A stretch of DNA of 64,000 nucleotides. It comes from Phaeoceros laevis. Its lineage: Eukaryota; Anthocerotophyta; Anthocerotopsida; Notothyladales. The notes beneath the pieces were generated by a model, which worked only from the letters and a program-made list of their open reading frames with translations, was not told the origin of the DNA and ran no database searches. The DNA lies in contig JBNGIQ010009593.1 in NCBI GenBank assembly GCA_049999765.1, positions 194,690 through 258,689 of the forward strand, given 5' to 3'. Position numbers and translations under genes: made by a program. Numbering within the stretch: the stretch's first letter is position 1; each line of letters opens with the position of its first letter. Below are positions 11,311 through 22,058 of this stretch, in pieces.

Positions 11311-11860
11311 TACTTGTGTCATCGATGAAGCACGTTTGCCTTTTGGAATTATCCACTTTGCGCGACTTGGATGGGTCAACGGTCCCGGAAACTGTATGCC
11401 GAGTCTGCTGTAGCTCGCTGTCATCTTTGTGGCCTCTGAAAGCTTAAGGGATTTTCCATGCCATGGCCAGCTTTAGCTGAGGACGCGGTACTTGTCCATG
11501 AAAAGGCAGAAGCACATGGTAATTTAATTAGTACTCACTAGTTGTCAGGAGCTGACTTCTATTGTGCCAATAGTCATCCAGACGGGCAAGTAGTAATCTG
11601 CCCTTGCCACATCAAAGGCTGGACTGCCTCCCTTCAATCTTGACAGGCACCACTCCTCTCTCTACACCTTTCAGGATCCGGAGCTAGATATCTCTTTGCG
11701 ATTGGTGGAAGANNNNNNNNNNACCTTTCAGGATCCGGAGCTAGATATCTCTTTGCGATTGGTGGAAGAGAGAACGCACGTCGTGGAAAGTGCTTGGACA
11801 CAGCTTCTTTGACAGGCACCGGTCGACTCCTCTCTCTTTCGGCTACATAGAGCACTAAAC
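11311..11860. other. Spacer and 5' region of ROCO gene, with a 10-N gap
   Basis: Non-coding. A 10-N gap at 11713-11722 is flanked on both sides by the same 47 bases (11666-11712 and 11723-11769), which most likely means two contigs overlap and the gap is not real. Sequence similar to the left flank (gacaggcaccactcctctctc) recurs with small changes at 11811-11841, so some local repetition is genuine. Confidence 0.6.
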
Positions 11861-14800
11861 ATGTGCCACCCGTTGTTCGCCCGAACTGACGATTTCCACG
11901 CGATAGTCGGGTCCTCCGGACCCCCGAGTCGAGCACATCTGATTCTTGGAAGCATGGCTGCCCAGGGTACGAGTAGCGCTACTAGTGGCCCCGGGCCGTC
12001 GCCTCTTTCGGCAGAGGACATGGTTGCCCTTGCAAGCACCCTCTTGCCCTCTCTTCTTCTTCTTCAACCTCCCCACATTCCCGACAGCTTACTGAATGGC
12101 TTGATCTACAAGAGGGACATTGAGTGGTTGGCAGGTTGGGTGCGTGCAGCGCGTCCAGACCTGAAAGAGCTTGCGGATGCCTGCACCCACGGAGTCGCCT
12201 TGGCTCTCCTCTCCCTTTCTGCTGCTGCTTCTACAAGACGTGTCACAAGACCTGATTTAGAGGTAAGGGTTCCGATGCGAGATGCGAGATTTTTGAGCGA
12301 GGAGGCGGTGGCAGCATTCTACGCAACCCTCCAATTCAACTCCGTTGTGGTAAAGCTGATCATCCATGGAGCTGCATTTGGCACGCCAGCGGCAGCTGCA
12401 CATCTGGGCCGATGCCTCAACCTCAACTCCACTCTCCGAGAATTGGAGATCCACGTAGACGCTTTCGGCGGAGAGGCAGCGTGGACTGCCTTGTCGGAGG
12501 CGCTCACCTCCAACGCCACCATCCAAAACCTCGAAGTCCACGTCGGTGGCGTAGGAATGAGTGGCCACATGAGCCCCAAATTTGCCGAAGCCTCCGACAA
12601 GTTGTCCGCCCTGCGGATTTTCAGCTTGTATCTTTATGGTGGAGAAAGAGCGACATTGGGGGATTTGGAAGGCTGGGGCCAGATGCTGGCGCATGAACGT
12701 TGCCCTCTCACAAAGCTTTGGTTGACATTGCCAGCACTCGGAGGTGGACTTGCGGCCATCTCTGAGGGTATGCTCACCAATACATCTGTGCAAAAGCTAG
12801 TGATTTCGGACCCCTTGATGATTGAAGACGCAGATGGAGCAAGGGTAATGATAGCAAGGGTAATGATTGAAGTCGCAGATGCGGAGGCCTTGGCGGCCAT
12901 GCTGCGCACCAACCGTACTCTGAAAACACTGGACATGAGTCTGTCACGAATTATATGGAACGCCACGGTGGTTGACCAGGGTTTGTCATGTAACAACAGT
13001 TTGGAGGGGCTTGCCATCTGCCTGGACCTCGATGGTCCACATCCACTCTTGACGTTGCTGCAGCAGCCACCCGGGGGAACTAGTCCTACTACGACTACGG
13101 CTACAGCAACAAGTAGCAGCACTTGTCCAGCACAACTTGGGAAACTTAGGCTCGGAAATTTCTACTCTGGCTTCCCCACTGCCACGGCCTTGTGAGACAT
13201 GCTGGCCTCCAATCGCACCCTGCTGGAGCTCGACCTGTCATATGCTCCTTATTCGAAGGAGGAGTGGGCCACAACCGTCCTCCCCGCACTGGCCAACAAC
13301 CAGTCCCTTACGAGGCTTGGCCTTAGAGAGTGCCCGGGAGTGGACGGCGAGCTTGTCTATGACGCCCTCTTGGAGCTTTTGGAGTCCAACTCTTGGAGCT
13401 TTTGGAGTCCAACACTTGCATCCAGAGCATCAACCTAGGCCTCACACCTTTGCGTAATGAAGGTAAGGCTGCGGCCGTGGACGAGCAGCTACGTGTCAAC
13501 AAGGAGTACAGAGCAGCGTTGAAGGATGTTCCCACCACACTCACCAACTCATGCTGCCTAGTGCTATGCGGCTCCCCCTATGCAGGGAAGACCACGCTCT
13601 TGGAAACCATGATGTGTCTCCAACATCATGATAGCCATGGGCAGATGATGACAAAGAAGAGGCTTGCAACTGGCAAGTGGAAATGGCTACTCAAACACGA
13701 CGACACGCTTGAGCTTAGCAGGATAACTAGGGGGATCGACATTCACCCCGTGAAAATCCAGGATTTGACCTTGTGGATGTGGGACTTTGGTGGTCAAACG
13801 GTGTTCCATTCCTCACAGGACTTCATCTTCCCCAACGGCAGCAGCGTTCATGCTGCCAGTGCTTTTGTGTTCATCTTTAACCCCATCTTGGATCACAATA
13901 GCAGCAACAAGAGGGGCGGAAGACAAGGCATCAAGAGCGAGCACCAGTTTAAGCAGGAGTTTTCATACTGGCTTAGGTTCATTTGCTCCAACGCCAAACC
14001 GCGACCTTCTCGTGCCTCCAAGCCTTTGGTGCTGGTTGTCATCACACATATAGATAGCTTGAAAACTCAGAGAACAAGGCAAGATGTGGAGATGGCAACA
14101 AGGGAGTGGGTCCGCGACATGGCTAGCATGTTTGGGCACCTGGTCACATTGGAAGCTCGCAACCTCTTCTTTGTGGATGCTACCGACCAGGACGACTCGG
14201 AGGTAACCAGCTTTGTTGCCCACACAATTCACTCACTCCGCACCAGGATTGGTAATGTGGCCAAGGTGCCAACCATTTGCGATGCTGTAGCTAAAGCTTT
14301 AGGTCAAGGAGGATCGGATTCCGGACAACAACAGCAGCTGGAACCCATCATCTCCATTCAGGATTTTCAGAGCCTTTGCAAATCCACAGCAGAAGAGTTG
14401 TCTTTACAGCAACTAGTGAGCAATACCAGCGCTGCAGACAAACTGCCGAAAGCGGTAGCAGCTTACTTGCGTGATGCAGGGGAAGTGCTCTACTCTCCCG
14501 ACTTGCCCTTCATTGTGAGGAACCCTCGCTGGTTTGCTCATGGGATTCTCGGTTACCTCGTCAACATCTTCTCCGACCATGATGATGATGATGCTCCTCC
14601 AACTTCTTGTTGTGTGACGAAAAGACAGGCACAGCGAATGAGGAAACAAGACGCCTTCCGAAATGGACTTGTGAGCAAGGACTCCCTCTCTGAGTTGCTC
14701 CAGACGGCTCTCAACAAACTTGGCCTTAACCCCAATGGAGTCAACACGGATCAGCTGATCAAACTGATGGAAGAGTTGGATCTTTGTTACCCAACTGAGC

Positions 14801-16309
14801 ATGACAATAAGTATTTGGTACCAGCCGTCTTTGAGGACGAGGGTGACAAAGCTGCAAACGGGGAGAGGCAGAGGTCGTGGAAGGTGGTTTCGTCCTCCAC
14901 ACGCAATACCATCTTTGTGACCAGAAGACTTGAGTGCTCCGACCCCATTCGAACTTTTGTGACACCTGGTTTCTTCCCGCGCCTACAAGTGAGTATCTAG
15001 CTACACTAGTCCGTCCCTTTGCTGCCATGAACATCGATGTGAATAGTGGATGCCCATCGTCCTTCTCCATTGCAGAGTTCATGCCTTCTTCACTACTTTT
15101 TTTCATCTTGAAACTGATCGAGTGTATCAGGATAACACATATTACATGTATGTCTGCTTGCAGGTTGTGTTGCACAATAAGACGGGTGAGTGGGCTAAGG
15201 ACAAGAATCCCGACAACTGCACTCTTGACAAGAATCTATGCCACCTTCACTTCAACGGCATGGAGATTCTGGTGGAGTATAGTGGTTCCTCCGGCTACTC
15301 CGTGGACGTCATGGTCCAGTCTTGCCAGCCACGTAAGGAAACCGTGGAGTTTGTGGAGTCGCAAATCATCAGGAGCATCCGTCGGTTGTGTGCATCGAGG
15401 AAAGGATGTCCGGGTGTGACTTTGGCGGAGGCCATCATCCGGCCTGACTGTGTCGGGGCTGGTAAGATCACTTTGTGTCGTTACAGGCAGTCCATATTGG
15501 TTGACGACCTCAAACAATTGATGGCCAGCATCCCCAACTACATGCATAGTTGGAATGCAGTCACGGGCGAGGATGGTACTGTCATCTTACATTCTGCAAA
15601 CCACCACCCCAAGCTTCTTTTGGATGGGGAAGGCCAAGGAGAGGCAGGCTCAGTTGCAGGTATTCAGGAAGTAGGCTTCGTCAGCGATATGCCCAAGCTC
15701 ATTCTAGTGACATGGCAAGACGTAAACTGGGCTCGGGACATGGCTGCAAAGGCTGCAAAGATGCTCAAGGCCTGGAGAGCGGAGCCTTTCCGCCTCCATT
15801 TGCAATGTGAATGTCGAGAAGGGCCTCACGACGTGAGGGAGCAACCTGGCCGCACCTTTTACGTGGCAGACCAACGTTTTGTGATGGTCCAGGGCGCAGG
15901 TGCCCAAGCAGCCGGGGTTGTGGCAACAGGACTGCAGGTCGGGGGTTTGTTTGTGCCAGGTCTGACTGTGGCCGGAGGTGTTGCCAGTGGTCTCGGACAA
16001 TCGTACAAGCCGACTCCTGTTTTCCCCTTCGACATTGAGACCTTGAGCCAGCGGATCACCTCTGCCAGGCCAAGGAACGTCGAAGTGCCACCGGAGGCGC
16101 TGCGGGAGGAGGTGGAGAAGGATCTGCAGAGCAGCACAGAAGGTCGCTGGTTGCGTGCGTTTCTCAATCCGGATGCACAAGCTTTCACAACCGATTTCCG
16201 GCTCACAAAGGTGCAGTACATGACTTCTCCGCTGGCAGGGTCCACGGCCTGGCTGTGCGATCAGCACTGGACGGAAGGCCGGGATCAGCGGTCTCTCAGA
16301 GGGGTTTGA
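11861..16309 (+). pseudogene. ROCO-family (LRR-Roc-COR) gene, broken by nonsense codon and tandem duplication
   Basis: ROCO proteins couple leucine-rich repeats to a Ras-like GTPase (Roc) and a COR dimerisation domain. LRRs fill 12.2-13.4 kb (LNLNSTLRELEIHVDAF, LASNRTLLELDLSYAP). Roc follows: P-loop GSPYAGKTTL, switch II WDFGGQ, THID in the NKxD position. A COR-like region (FIVRNPRWFAHGILGYLVN) and an unassigned C-terminal exon come last. Exon 1 ends at 14988 and exon 2 is 15164-16309, in phase. The first ATG is 11861; 11954 (MAAQGTSS) is a likely alternative. Two lesions break the reading frame. TGA at 13193-13195 stands where an arginine CGA would fit. A 23-bp tandem duplication (13368-13390 and 13391-13413) shifts the frame inside an LRR. 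The rest is intact, so it is either a young pseudogene or a gene with two assembly errors. Confidence 0.85.
13368..13413. repeat. 23-bp perfect tandem duplication in ROCO LRR region
   Basis: The unit beginning tcttggagctt occurs twice head to tail. 23 is 2 modulo 3, which accounts exactly for the change from the frame of the upstream LRRs to the frame of the Roc domain. Confidence 0.95.
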
Positions 16310-17919
16310 TGATGACCAGGTGCAAACCCGCAGAATTCCAGGCTGAGCATGGATTTCAACTTGTCCAAAAGAATCGGCCAGTGTAGACACTTCGTACTGC
16401 AGGGTGTGTTTTTGTGTGAATTGGCTGGACGCCTCGTCGGAGCAGTGGTGCACTGTTGAGCGCAGTGAGAAGGAGATGAAGTGATGACATCTAGGATGCA
16501 ACTGATCATGAGGTCTGAGCAAGCTATGGTGGAAGGAATAGTTTAGGGCGTGGTTGAAGTAGTGTTCGCTGAATGAGAAGCTTCAAGTCCAGCATCTACT
16601 GTGAAGCTATTTGAGCAGCTAGCCCTGGTATTGTTCAGTTTGTTTCGGTGGAGTCTCATTGTTGTTCTCCCCTGCAGGTGTGGGAACTTTATCTAGGGGT
16701 TTGATCAGGTGCAAATTGCAACCCTCAGAACTCAGCCTGAGCATGGAAGTCCCGGGAATGTCTCTTTGCGACAGTGCAGTTTGCTATGCATCCAGTGAAC
16801 CAAGCTCAAAGTTGTATGTAAAAGCTGGTGAGTATTATCATGGCCTACCATAGAAAGAGATCTCTGATCCATGTGTCCAGAGTAGACGTACGTCAGACTA
16901 GACATCTGAAAAGGTGTTTGTTTGTGATTGTGTAGTGTCTGGCTGTTTAACGGGGGCACTTCAATCTTGCAGGAGCAACTCCATTAAACCCTCTGCATCA
17001 GGAGGACAGTCATTTCTCACAACGGACCAAGAGGGGACTGTGCTCCGTTCTTATGGAGCTCCTGTTAGAGATGGGGTAGATTTCATAGACTCAACTCACA
17101 AAAACGCTACAGTTATTTGAGTCTACGCAGCCTACCCGCCTACCCTTCATAGGCGAGATTTTGAATCGGTGAGACGATAACATCGGTGGGTTTCGTCTTT
17201 GCGGCATTCTTGGTGGCTTAGAGTCGGACAACATTCGTGGCCACGGCTCGATCCTGTGACTCTACAAACTCTTGGGCCGGAGCCCGAAGCCTGGAGAGGA
17301 CAAGTGATCCAGGGCAACATCAAATCCGCATCAAGATATGGAGACAAAGGGCACCAGCAGCTTGCAAACTAGGTTAAACTGGATGAGTCGCATCGAGCAC
17401 GATGCTAGCACCGTTGGCCCATATACAAAGGCTCATCTGGACAACCCCATTGTGTTGGAGCAATCTTTCAACATCTCTCCCAGAGTATTGCTGTCTGACC
17501 TCGGTCCTTCGACCTGGCATGTCCTCAACCTTGTCTCTGAACGCTCCAAGTCTTTTTCTCAGTTGATAAGCTCTGGCCAGGAGGTTCCGGAAGTTGCACT
17601 CGTATGCAAACTACTTTTCTACATGTCCTCCATCCTGTCTCTCAGCTCTACATTAGGGCTCCCCTAGCTACCACTACCCCACCCCAAAACCATCCGCAGG
17701 GATTCTGGAAGATTTTCAAACAACTCACTGATTCAAACTCCACACCCACTCCATGTACGAACGTATGATCCCTGAAGCTCAGCAACGCAAAGCTGCGTTG
17801 ACAAACTCTTCGTTTCGACCTAACGGTGAATCCTGCTCATTCTACCCACAGGTGTGCCAATCGCCAAGCTCCACGTATCAATCAGTTTTAACCTTGAGTC
17901 AATCTCGAAATCGAAACTT
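16310..17919. other. Spacer downstream of ROCO gene, with a repeated 3' segment
   Basis: No gene recognised. About 55 bases spanning the ROCO stop region (16296-16356, with aggggtttgat, caggtgcaaa and ctgagcatgga) recur imperfectly at 16692-16747, as if the gene's 3' end had been partly duplicated. From about 17641 the sequence belongs to the segmental duplication shared with 20035 onward. Confidence 0.55.
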
Positions 17920-17994
17920 TGGCATTTGGTCTAGTAGTGGTATGATTCTTGCTTAGGGTACAAGAGGTCGCGAGCTCGATTCTTGCAGTGCCCC
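17920..17994 (+). pseudogene. tRNA-Pro-like pseudogene, copy 2
   Basis: Clearly related to the tRNA at 11239, with the same TTAGGGT anticodon loop (AGG). It carries three extra bases in the D loop (tagtagtgg), a first acceptor base changed from G to T, AGTGCCC in place of AATGCCC, and a C in the T loop (gagctcgattc) that damages the B box. Probably not transcribed or not folded correctly. Confidence 0.8.
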
Positions 17995-18098
17995 CGAATC
18001 CAATGCGAGCGGGCAAGACTTGTCAGTTGTGCTTCCAATAGCTAGCACGTCCCATGGAAAAGGAGCAGGCAAACTTTATAAAAGGAAAAGAACGCTTT

Positions 18099-18142
18099 AT
18101 TTTATGAACTCGAACTTGTTATTTTATGAACTCGAACTTGTT
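18099..18142. repeat. 22-bp tandem duplication downstream of F-box copy 1
   Basis: The unit beginning attttatgaactcg occurs twice head to tail at 18099-18120 and 18121-18142, in the presumed 3' UTR of the F-box gene. The second segmental copy lacks it. Confidence 0.9.
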
Positions 18143-18211
18143 ACACGTGAAGTGAGGAGGACCCGGCCATTCTAAAGATTGATCATCATCTACAGATCGT
18201 CCAGATCTAAC

Positions 18212-19579
18212 TTAGAGTCCAAGCTGGGATGCAGTAGGTGTAAGCAGTAAACTGTGGGTGCAACCAAAAATTTGTTGTGCTTGAGGAGGCAGAGAGTGGC
18301 GTGTGCAACAGTCATCCTCCATGTGGTAAACAAGCATGTGATAACCATAGGTACGGTTATCGTAGGAGACATCACCGTTGGTTCTGTGGCACACCACCAT
18401 GACCACCTTGTTTCCCACAATCCTTGCCCTCATGATATCGATCTTCGGAGAAGCATACAATGGGTAGTACCCTAGACGCTCTGAATCCACCACACACTTC
18501 CAGTACTCTCTTTTCATCTTCATGTTGCTTCTCTTTTTACCCCTTCTCTTTTTACCGCTGTCCTGCGCTGTAGCTAGCATGTGCAGCTTCAAGGACCCTT
18601 TGCCACATAGAAACGCACCACCTTCTTCACACTGTGACACAAACACAGTGTCCATGTCAGGCTCCGACAATGTGAAACATCCGCTGAGTAGGTCCGGAAG
18701 CGGGTTAATGTCGTTCCCTTCCCAGCGCCAACACCACCCGCCATGATCCCACAGCACGCACCCCCCTTTGCTAAAGCTAGAGCTCTCCACCCGTAGGTCA
18801 ACAAAGGAGTGCGGAAAATCGGGGGCATCCCGGTCGCGGACCCGCCACTCTCGATTCACCGAGCAGTAGGTGTGGAAGTAGCAGTAAGAAGGCAAGCGCC
18901 CTGGCGACGCCCAGGCTACTATGGCAAACACCTGGAATCTTCCCGAGCTGCTCCCTTCTTTCACCCCAACTTTCCACAAGTAATCGGAAAACGTTTGTGA
19001 GTCGATCACCAGCGGAGGCAGCTCCCACCATGTCTGCTTCACAAGGTTGCAATTGAGCACCCAGCATCGCAAGTGTGCCGAGTCTTCATCAAAAAAAGAC
19101 ACAACCAACAGGTCGCCATGGGCGGACAGCTTTGCCCCGGGGCAGCCGGCAGCTGCACAATCCCGAGGTAGCAGCAATCCTGGGAATTCCAGAGTGCGAA
19201 CCCGCGGCTGAGGATAAGTGATAAGCTGCTGCTGCTGCTGCTCCTGAGCGGGCATGAGTGATCCCCTTCCGCCTGGAAACCCGAGTAGGCGAAGAGATGT
19301 ACAGGATCCCCGACCCGAATTTAAAGCCAGCGAGCAAGACTTACTCTGGAATTCCACGGTCGTCATGACGTCCCTCCATCGCTTGCTCACAGTACAGAAA
19401 CGAGCTTGGCTGGCCGGAGGAAGAAAGAGGAGCACCTGCTCCAACAAATCCTGGGGCATGTGCCCCCACAAAGACTCCGCCATCGGCGGCATCGGGCTTG
19501 AGTCGATGATCGCATCATCCAACACCAGCACGTCCACACTCGCCTGAAACAGCGGCCCATGGACATTCGCGTCAGCCAT
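18212..19579 (-). CDS. F-box protein, copy 1 (intact)
   Basis: Likely substrate receptor of an SCF ubiquitin ligase. A single exon of 455 residues. The F-box lies at about residues 34-80 (ESLWGHMPQDLLEQVLLFLP, then ARFCTVSKRWRDVM), the part that binds SKP1. The remainder has the spaced tryptophans and aromatic residues of the plant F-box/kelch-like group (WVLNCNLVKQTWWELPPL, RCWRWEGNDINPL). I cannot define kelch blades or a substrate. The start is the ATG at 19579, conserved in copy 2. The promoter falls in the 400-N gap. It is the undamaged member of a tandem pair with 20610-21977. Confidence 0.88.
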   Translation of the reverse strand: MADANVHGPLFQASVDVLVLDDAIIDSSPMPPMAESLWGHMPQDLLEQVLLFLPPASQARFCTVSKRWRDVMTTVEFQSKSCSLALNSGRGSCTSLRLLGFPGGRGSLMPAQEQQQQQLITYPQPRVRTLEFPGLLLPRDCAAAGCPGAKLSAHGDLLVVSFFDEDSAHLRCWVLNCNLVKQTWWELPPLVIDSQTFSDYLWKVGVKEGSSSGRFQVFAIVAWASPGRLPSYCYFHTYCSVNREWRVRDRDAPDFPHSFVDLRVESSSFSKGGCVLWDHGGWCWRWEGNDINPLPDLLSGCFTLSEPDMDTVFVSQCEEGGAFLCGKGSLKLHMLATAQDSGKKRRGKKRSNMKMKREYWKCVVDSERLGYYPLYASPKIDIMRARIVGNKVVMVVCHRTNGDVSYDNRTYGYHMLVYHMEDDCCTRHSLPPQAQQIFGCTHSLLLTPTASQLGL

Positions 19580-19634
19580 GGTAGCTACCGCTCTGTCGGT
19601 ATCGCGCGCTCACTTTGAGGCACCTCAGGTCCTG

Positions 19635-20034
19635 NNNNNNNNNNNNNNNNNNNNNNNNNNNNNNNNNNNNNNNNNNNNNNNNNNNNNNNNNNNNNNNNNN
19701 NNNNNNNNNNNNNNNNNNNNNNNNNNNNNNNNNNNNNNNNNNNNNNNNNNNNNNNNNNNNNNNNNNNNNNNNNNNNNNNNNNNNNNNNNNNNNNNNNNNN
19801 NNNNNNNNNNNNNNNNNNNNNNNNNNNNNNNNNNNNNNNNNNNNNNNNNNNNNNNNNNNNNNNNNNNNNNNNNNNNNNNNNNNNNNNNNNNNNNNNNNNN
19901 NNNNNNNNNNNNNNNNNNNNNNNNNNNNNNNNNNNNNNNNNNNNNNNNNNNNNNNNNNNNNNNNNNNNNNNNNNNNNNNNNNNNNNNNNNNNNNNNNNNN
20001 NNNNNNNNNNNNNNNNNNNNNNNNNNNNNNNNNN
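19635..20034. other. Assembly gap, 400 N
   Basis: Exactly 400 N between the two copies of the segmental duplication; it hides the copy 1 F-box promoter and the left end of copy 2. Confidence 0.99.
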
Positions 20035-20350
20035 GCTCTACATTAGGGCTCCCCTAGCTACCACCACCCCACCCCAAAACCATCCACAGGGATCTTGGAA
20101 GATTTTCATGTTGGGTGTTTCAAAAGCTCCGATGCAAACAACCCACTGATTCAAACTCCACACCCACTCCATGTATTAACGTATGATCCTTGAAGCTCAA
20201 CGTCGAAAGCTCAGCAACGCAAGCTGCATAGACAAACTCTTCGTTTCGACCAAACAGTGAATCCTGCTCATTTTACACACAGGTGTGCAAATCGCCATGC
20301 TCCACGTATCAATCAGTTTTATACTTGAGTCAAATCATAAGCAGAAACTT

Positions 20351-20422
20351 GGGCATTTGGGCTAGTGGTATGATTCTTGTTTAGTGTAGAAGAGGTCGCG
20401 AGTTCGAATCTCGCTATGCCCC
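20351..20422 (+). pseudogene. tRNA-Pro-derived pseudogene, copy 3, anticodon loop changed to AGT
   Basis: Same body as the tRNA at 11239. The anticodon stem is CTTGT/AGAAG (one G-G mismatch), and the loop reads TTAGTGT, so the formal anticodon would be AGT (Thr) on a proline-type body. The last acceptor pair is T-T. The B box is nearly intact (gagttcgaatc). Probably a pseudogene, though residual transcription cannot be excluded. Confidence 0.75.
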
Positions 20423-20609
20423 TGATTCCAATGTGAGAGGGCATGACTTGTCAAGACTTGTCATTTGTGCTTCTAATAGCCAAGGAAAAGGAGCAGGCAA
20501 ACCAGGCAAACNNNNNNNNNNAGCAGGCAAACCAGGCAAACTTGTTACAATTGAGGAAAAGAACCAGTCCGTGCATGGATTGGGATCTCATGAATTGTCC
20601 AGATGTAAC

Positions 20610-21977
20610 TTAAAGTCTAATAAGCTGGGATGCAACAGGTGTAAGGAGTAAACTGTGGGTGACCACCTTGTTTCCCACAATCCTCGCCCTCATGATATCG
20701 ATCTTCGGACAAGCATACAGTGGGTAGTACTCCAGACGCTCTGAATCCACCACAAACTTCCACTCCCTTGTCATCTTCCTGTTGCTTCTCTTTTTACCCA
20801 TTCTCTTTTTACCGCTGTCCTACGGATGCGCTGTAGCTAGCATGTGCAGCTTCAAGGACCCTTCGCCACTGTAGTTGTATGGAGACGTGCCACCTTCGTC
20901 ACACACAAATACAATGTCCATGTCCGGCTCCGACAATGTGAAACATCCGCTCACGAGTAGGTACGGAAGCGGGTAAATGTCGTTCCCTTCCCAGCGCCAA
21001 CACCGCCCGCCATCCCAGAGCACGCACCCCCCTTTGCTAAAGCTAGAGCTCTCCACCCGTAGGTCAGCAAAGGAGTGCGGAAAATCGGGGGCATCCCGGC
21101 GGCCGACCCGCCACTCTCGATTCAAGGAGGAGTAAGTGTGGAAGTAGCAGTAAGAAGGCAAGCGCCCTGGTGACGCCCAGGCTACTGTGGCAAACACCTG
21201 GAATGTTCCCGAGCTGCTCCCTTCTTTCACCCCAACTTTCCACAGGTAATCGGAAACCGTTTGTGAGTCGATCACCAGCGGAGGCAGCTCCCACCATGTC
21301 TGCTTCACAAGGTTGCAATTGAGCACCCAGCATCGCAGGTGTGCCGACTCCTCATCAAAAAAAGACACAACCAACAGGTCGCCATGGGCGGACAGCTTTG
21401 CCCCGGGGCAGCCGGCAGCTGCACAATCCTGAGGTAGCAGCAATTCTGGGAATTCCATTGTGCGAACCCGCGGCTGAGGATCCTCAGCAGNNNNNNNNNN
21501 NNNNNNNNNNNNNNNNNNNNNNNNNNNNNNNNNNNNNNNNNNNNNNNNNNNNNNNNNNNNNNNNNNNNNNNNNNNNNNNNNNNNNNNNNNCAGCCATGGC
21601 CACTTATCCGGATAAGTGATAAGCTGCTGCTGCTCCAGAGCGGGCATCAGTGATCCTCTTCCGCCTGGAAGCCCGAGTAGGCGAAGAGATGTACAGGATC
21701 TCCGACCCAAATTTAAAGCCAGCGAGCAAGACTTCTTCTGGAATTCCACGGTGGTCATCACGTCCCTCCATCGCTTGCTCACAGTACAGAAACGAGCTTG
21801 GCTGGCCGGAGGAAGAAAGAGGAGCACCTGCTCCAACAAATCGTGGGGCATGTGCCCCCACAAAGACTCCGCCATCGCCGGTACCGGTATCGGGCTTGCG
21901 TCGATGATCGCATCATCCACCACCAGCACGTCCACACTCGCCTGAAACACCTGCTCATGGACATGCGGGTTAGCCAT
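20610..21977 (-). pseudogene. F-box protein, copy 2 (truncated)
   Basis: Near-identical to the F-box gene at 18212-19579, with the F-box intact (GHMPHDLLEQVLLFLPPASQ). Relative to copy 1, six extra bases create an in-frame TAG after LHMLATAHP at 20820-20822; the frame continues behind it with DSGKKRMGKKRS. Further on, an in-frame deletion removes about 45 residues between NKVV and THSLLLTP. A 100-N gap (21491-21590) lies in the middle, and the sequence at both edges of the gap is palindromic, so the true sequence there is unknown. A product of about 385 residues could still be made; loss of the C-terminal part suggests decay. Its promoter has a TATA box at 22051-22058. Confidence 0.8.
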
Positions 21978-22050
21978 GGTAGCTACCGCTCTGTCGGTAT
22001 CGCGCGCTCACTTTGAGGCACCTCAGGTCCTGAGTACTACTTGCTACACC

Positions 22051-22058
22051 TTATATAG
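22051..22058 (-). promoter_or_regulatory. TATA box of F-box copy 2
   Basis: Minus-strand ctatataa lies about 74 bases upstream of the ATG at 21977, a normal distance for a plant TATA box allowing a short 5' UTR. A perfect 14-bp palindrome (ctcacgatcgtgag) lies further upstream at 22086-22099. Confidence 0.5.

Larger units (their letters stand above)
17641..19634. repeat. Segmental duplication, copy 1
   Basis: Starts with tctacattagggctcccc and contains a degenerate tRNA-Pro, then an F-box gene on the minus strand and its upstream sequence. The same order is found at 20035-22034 with high identity. The two copies are direct and separated by a 400-N gap (19635-20034), so the real distance and the copy 1 promoter are unknown. 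Confidence 0.88.
20035..22034. repeat. Segmental duplication, copy 2
   Basis: Direct copy of 17641-19634, starting gctctacattagggctcc and ending with the same upstream sequence of the F-box gene (gcgcgctcactttgagg to cacctcaggtcctg). It differs by small indels, a 10-N gap at 20512-20521 with identical 20-base flanks, and a 100-N gap at 21491-21590 inside the F-box gene. Confidence 0.88.

Noticed and set aside
15704-16522. 272-codon minus-strand open frame
   Set aside because: Opposite the last ROCO exon, which reads well on the plus strand; no recognisable motifs.
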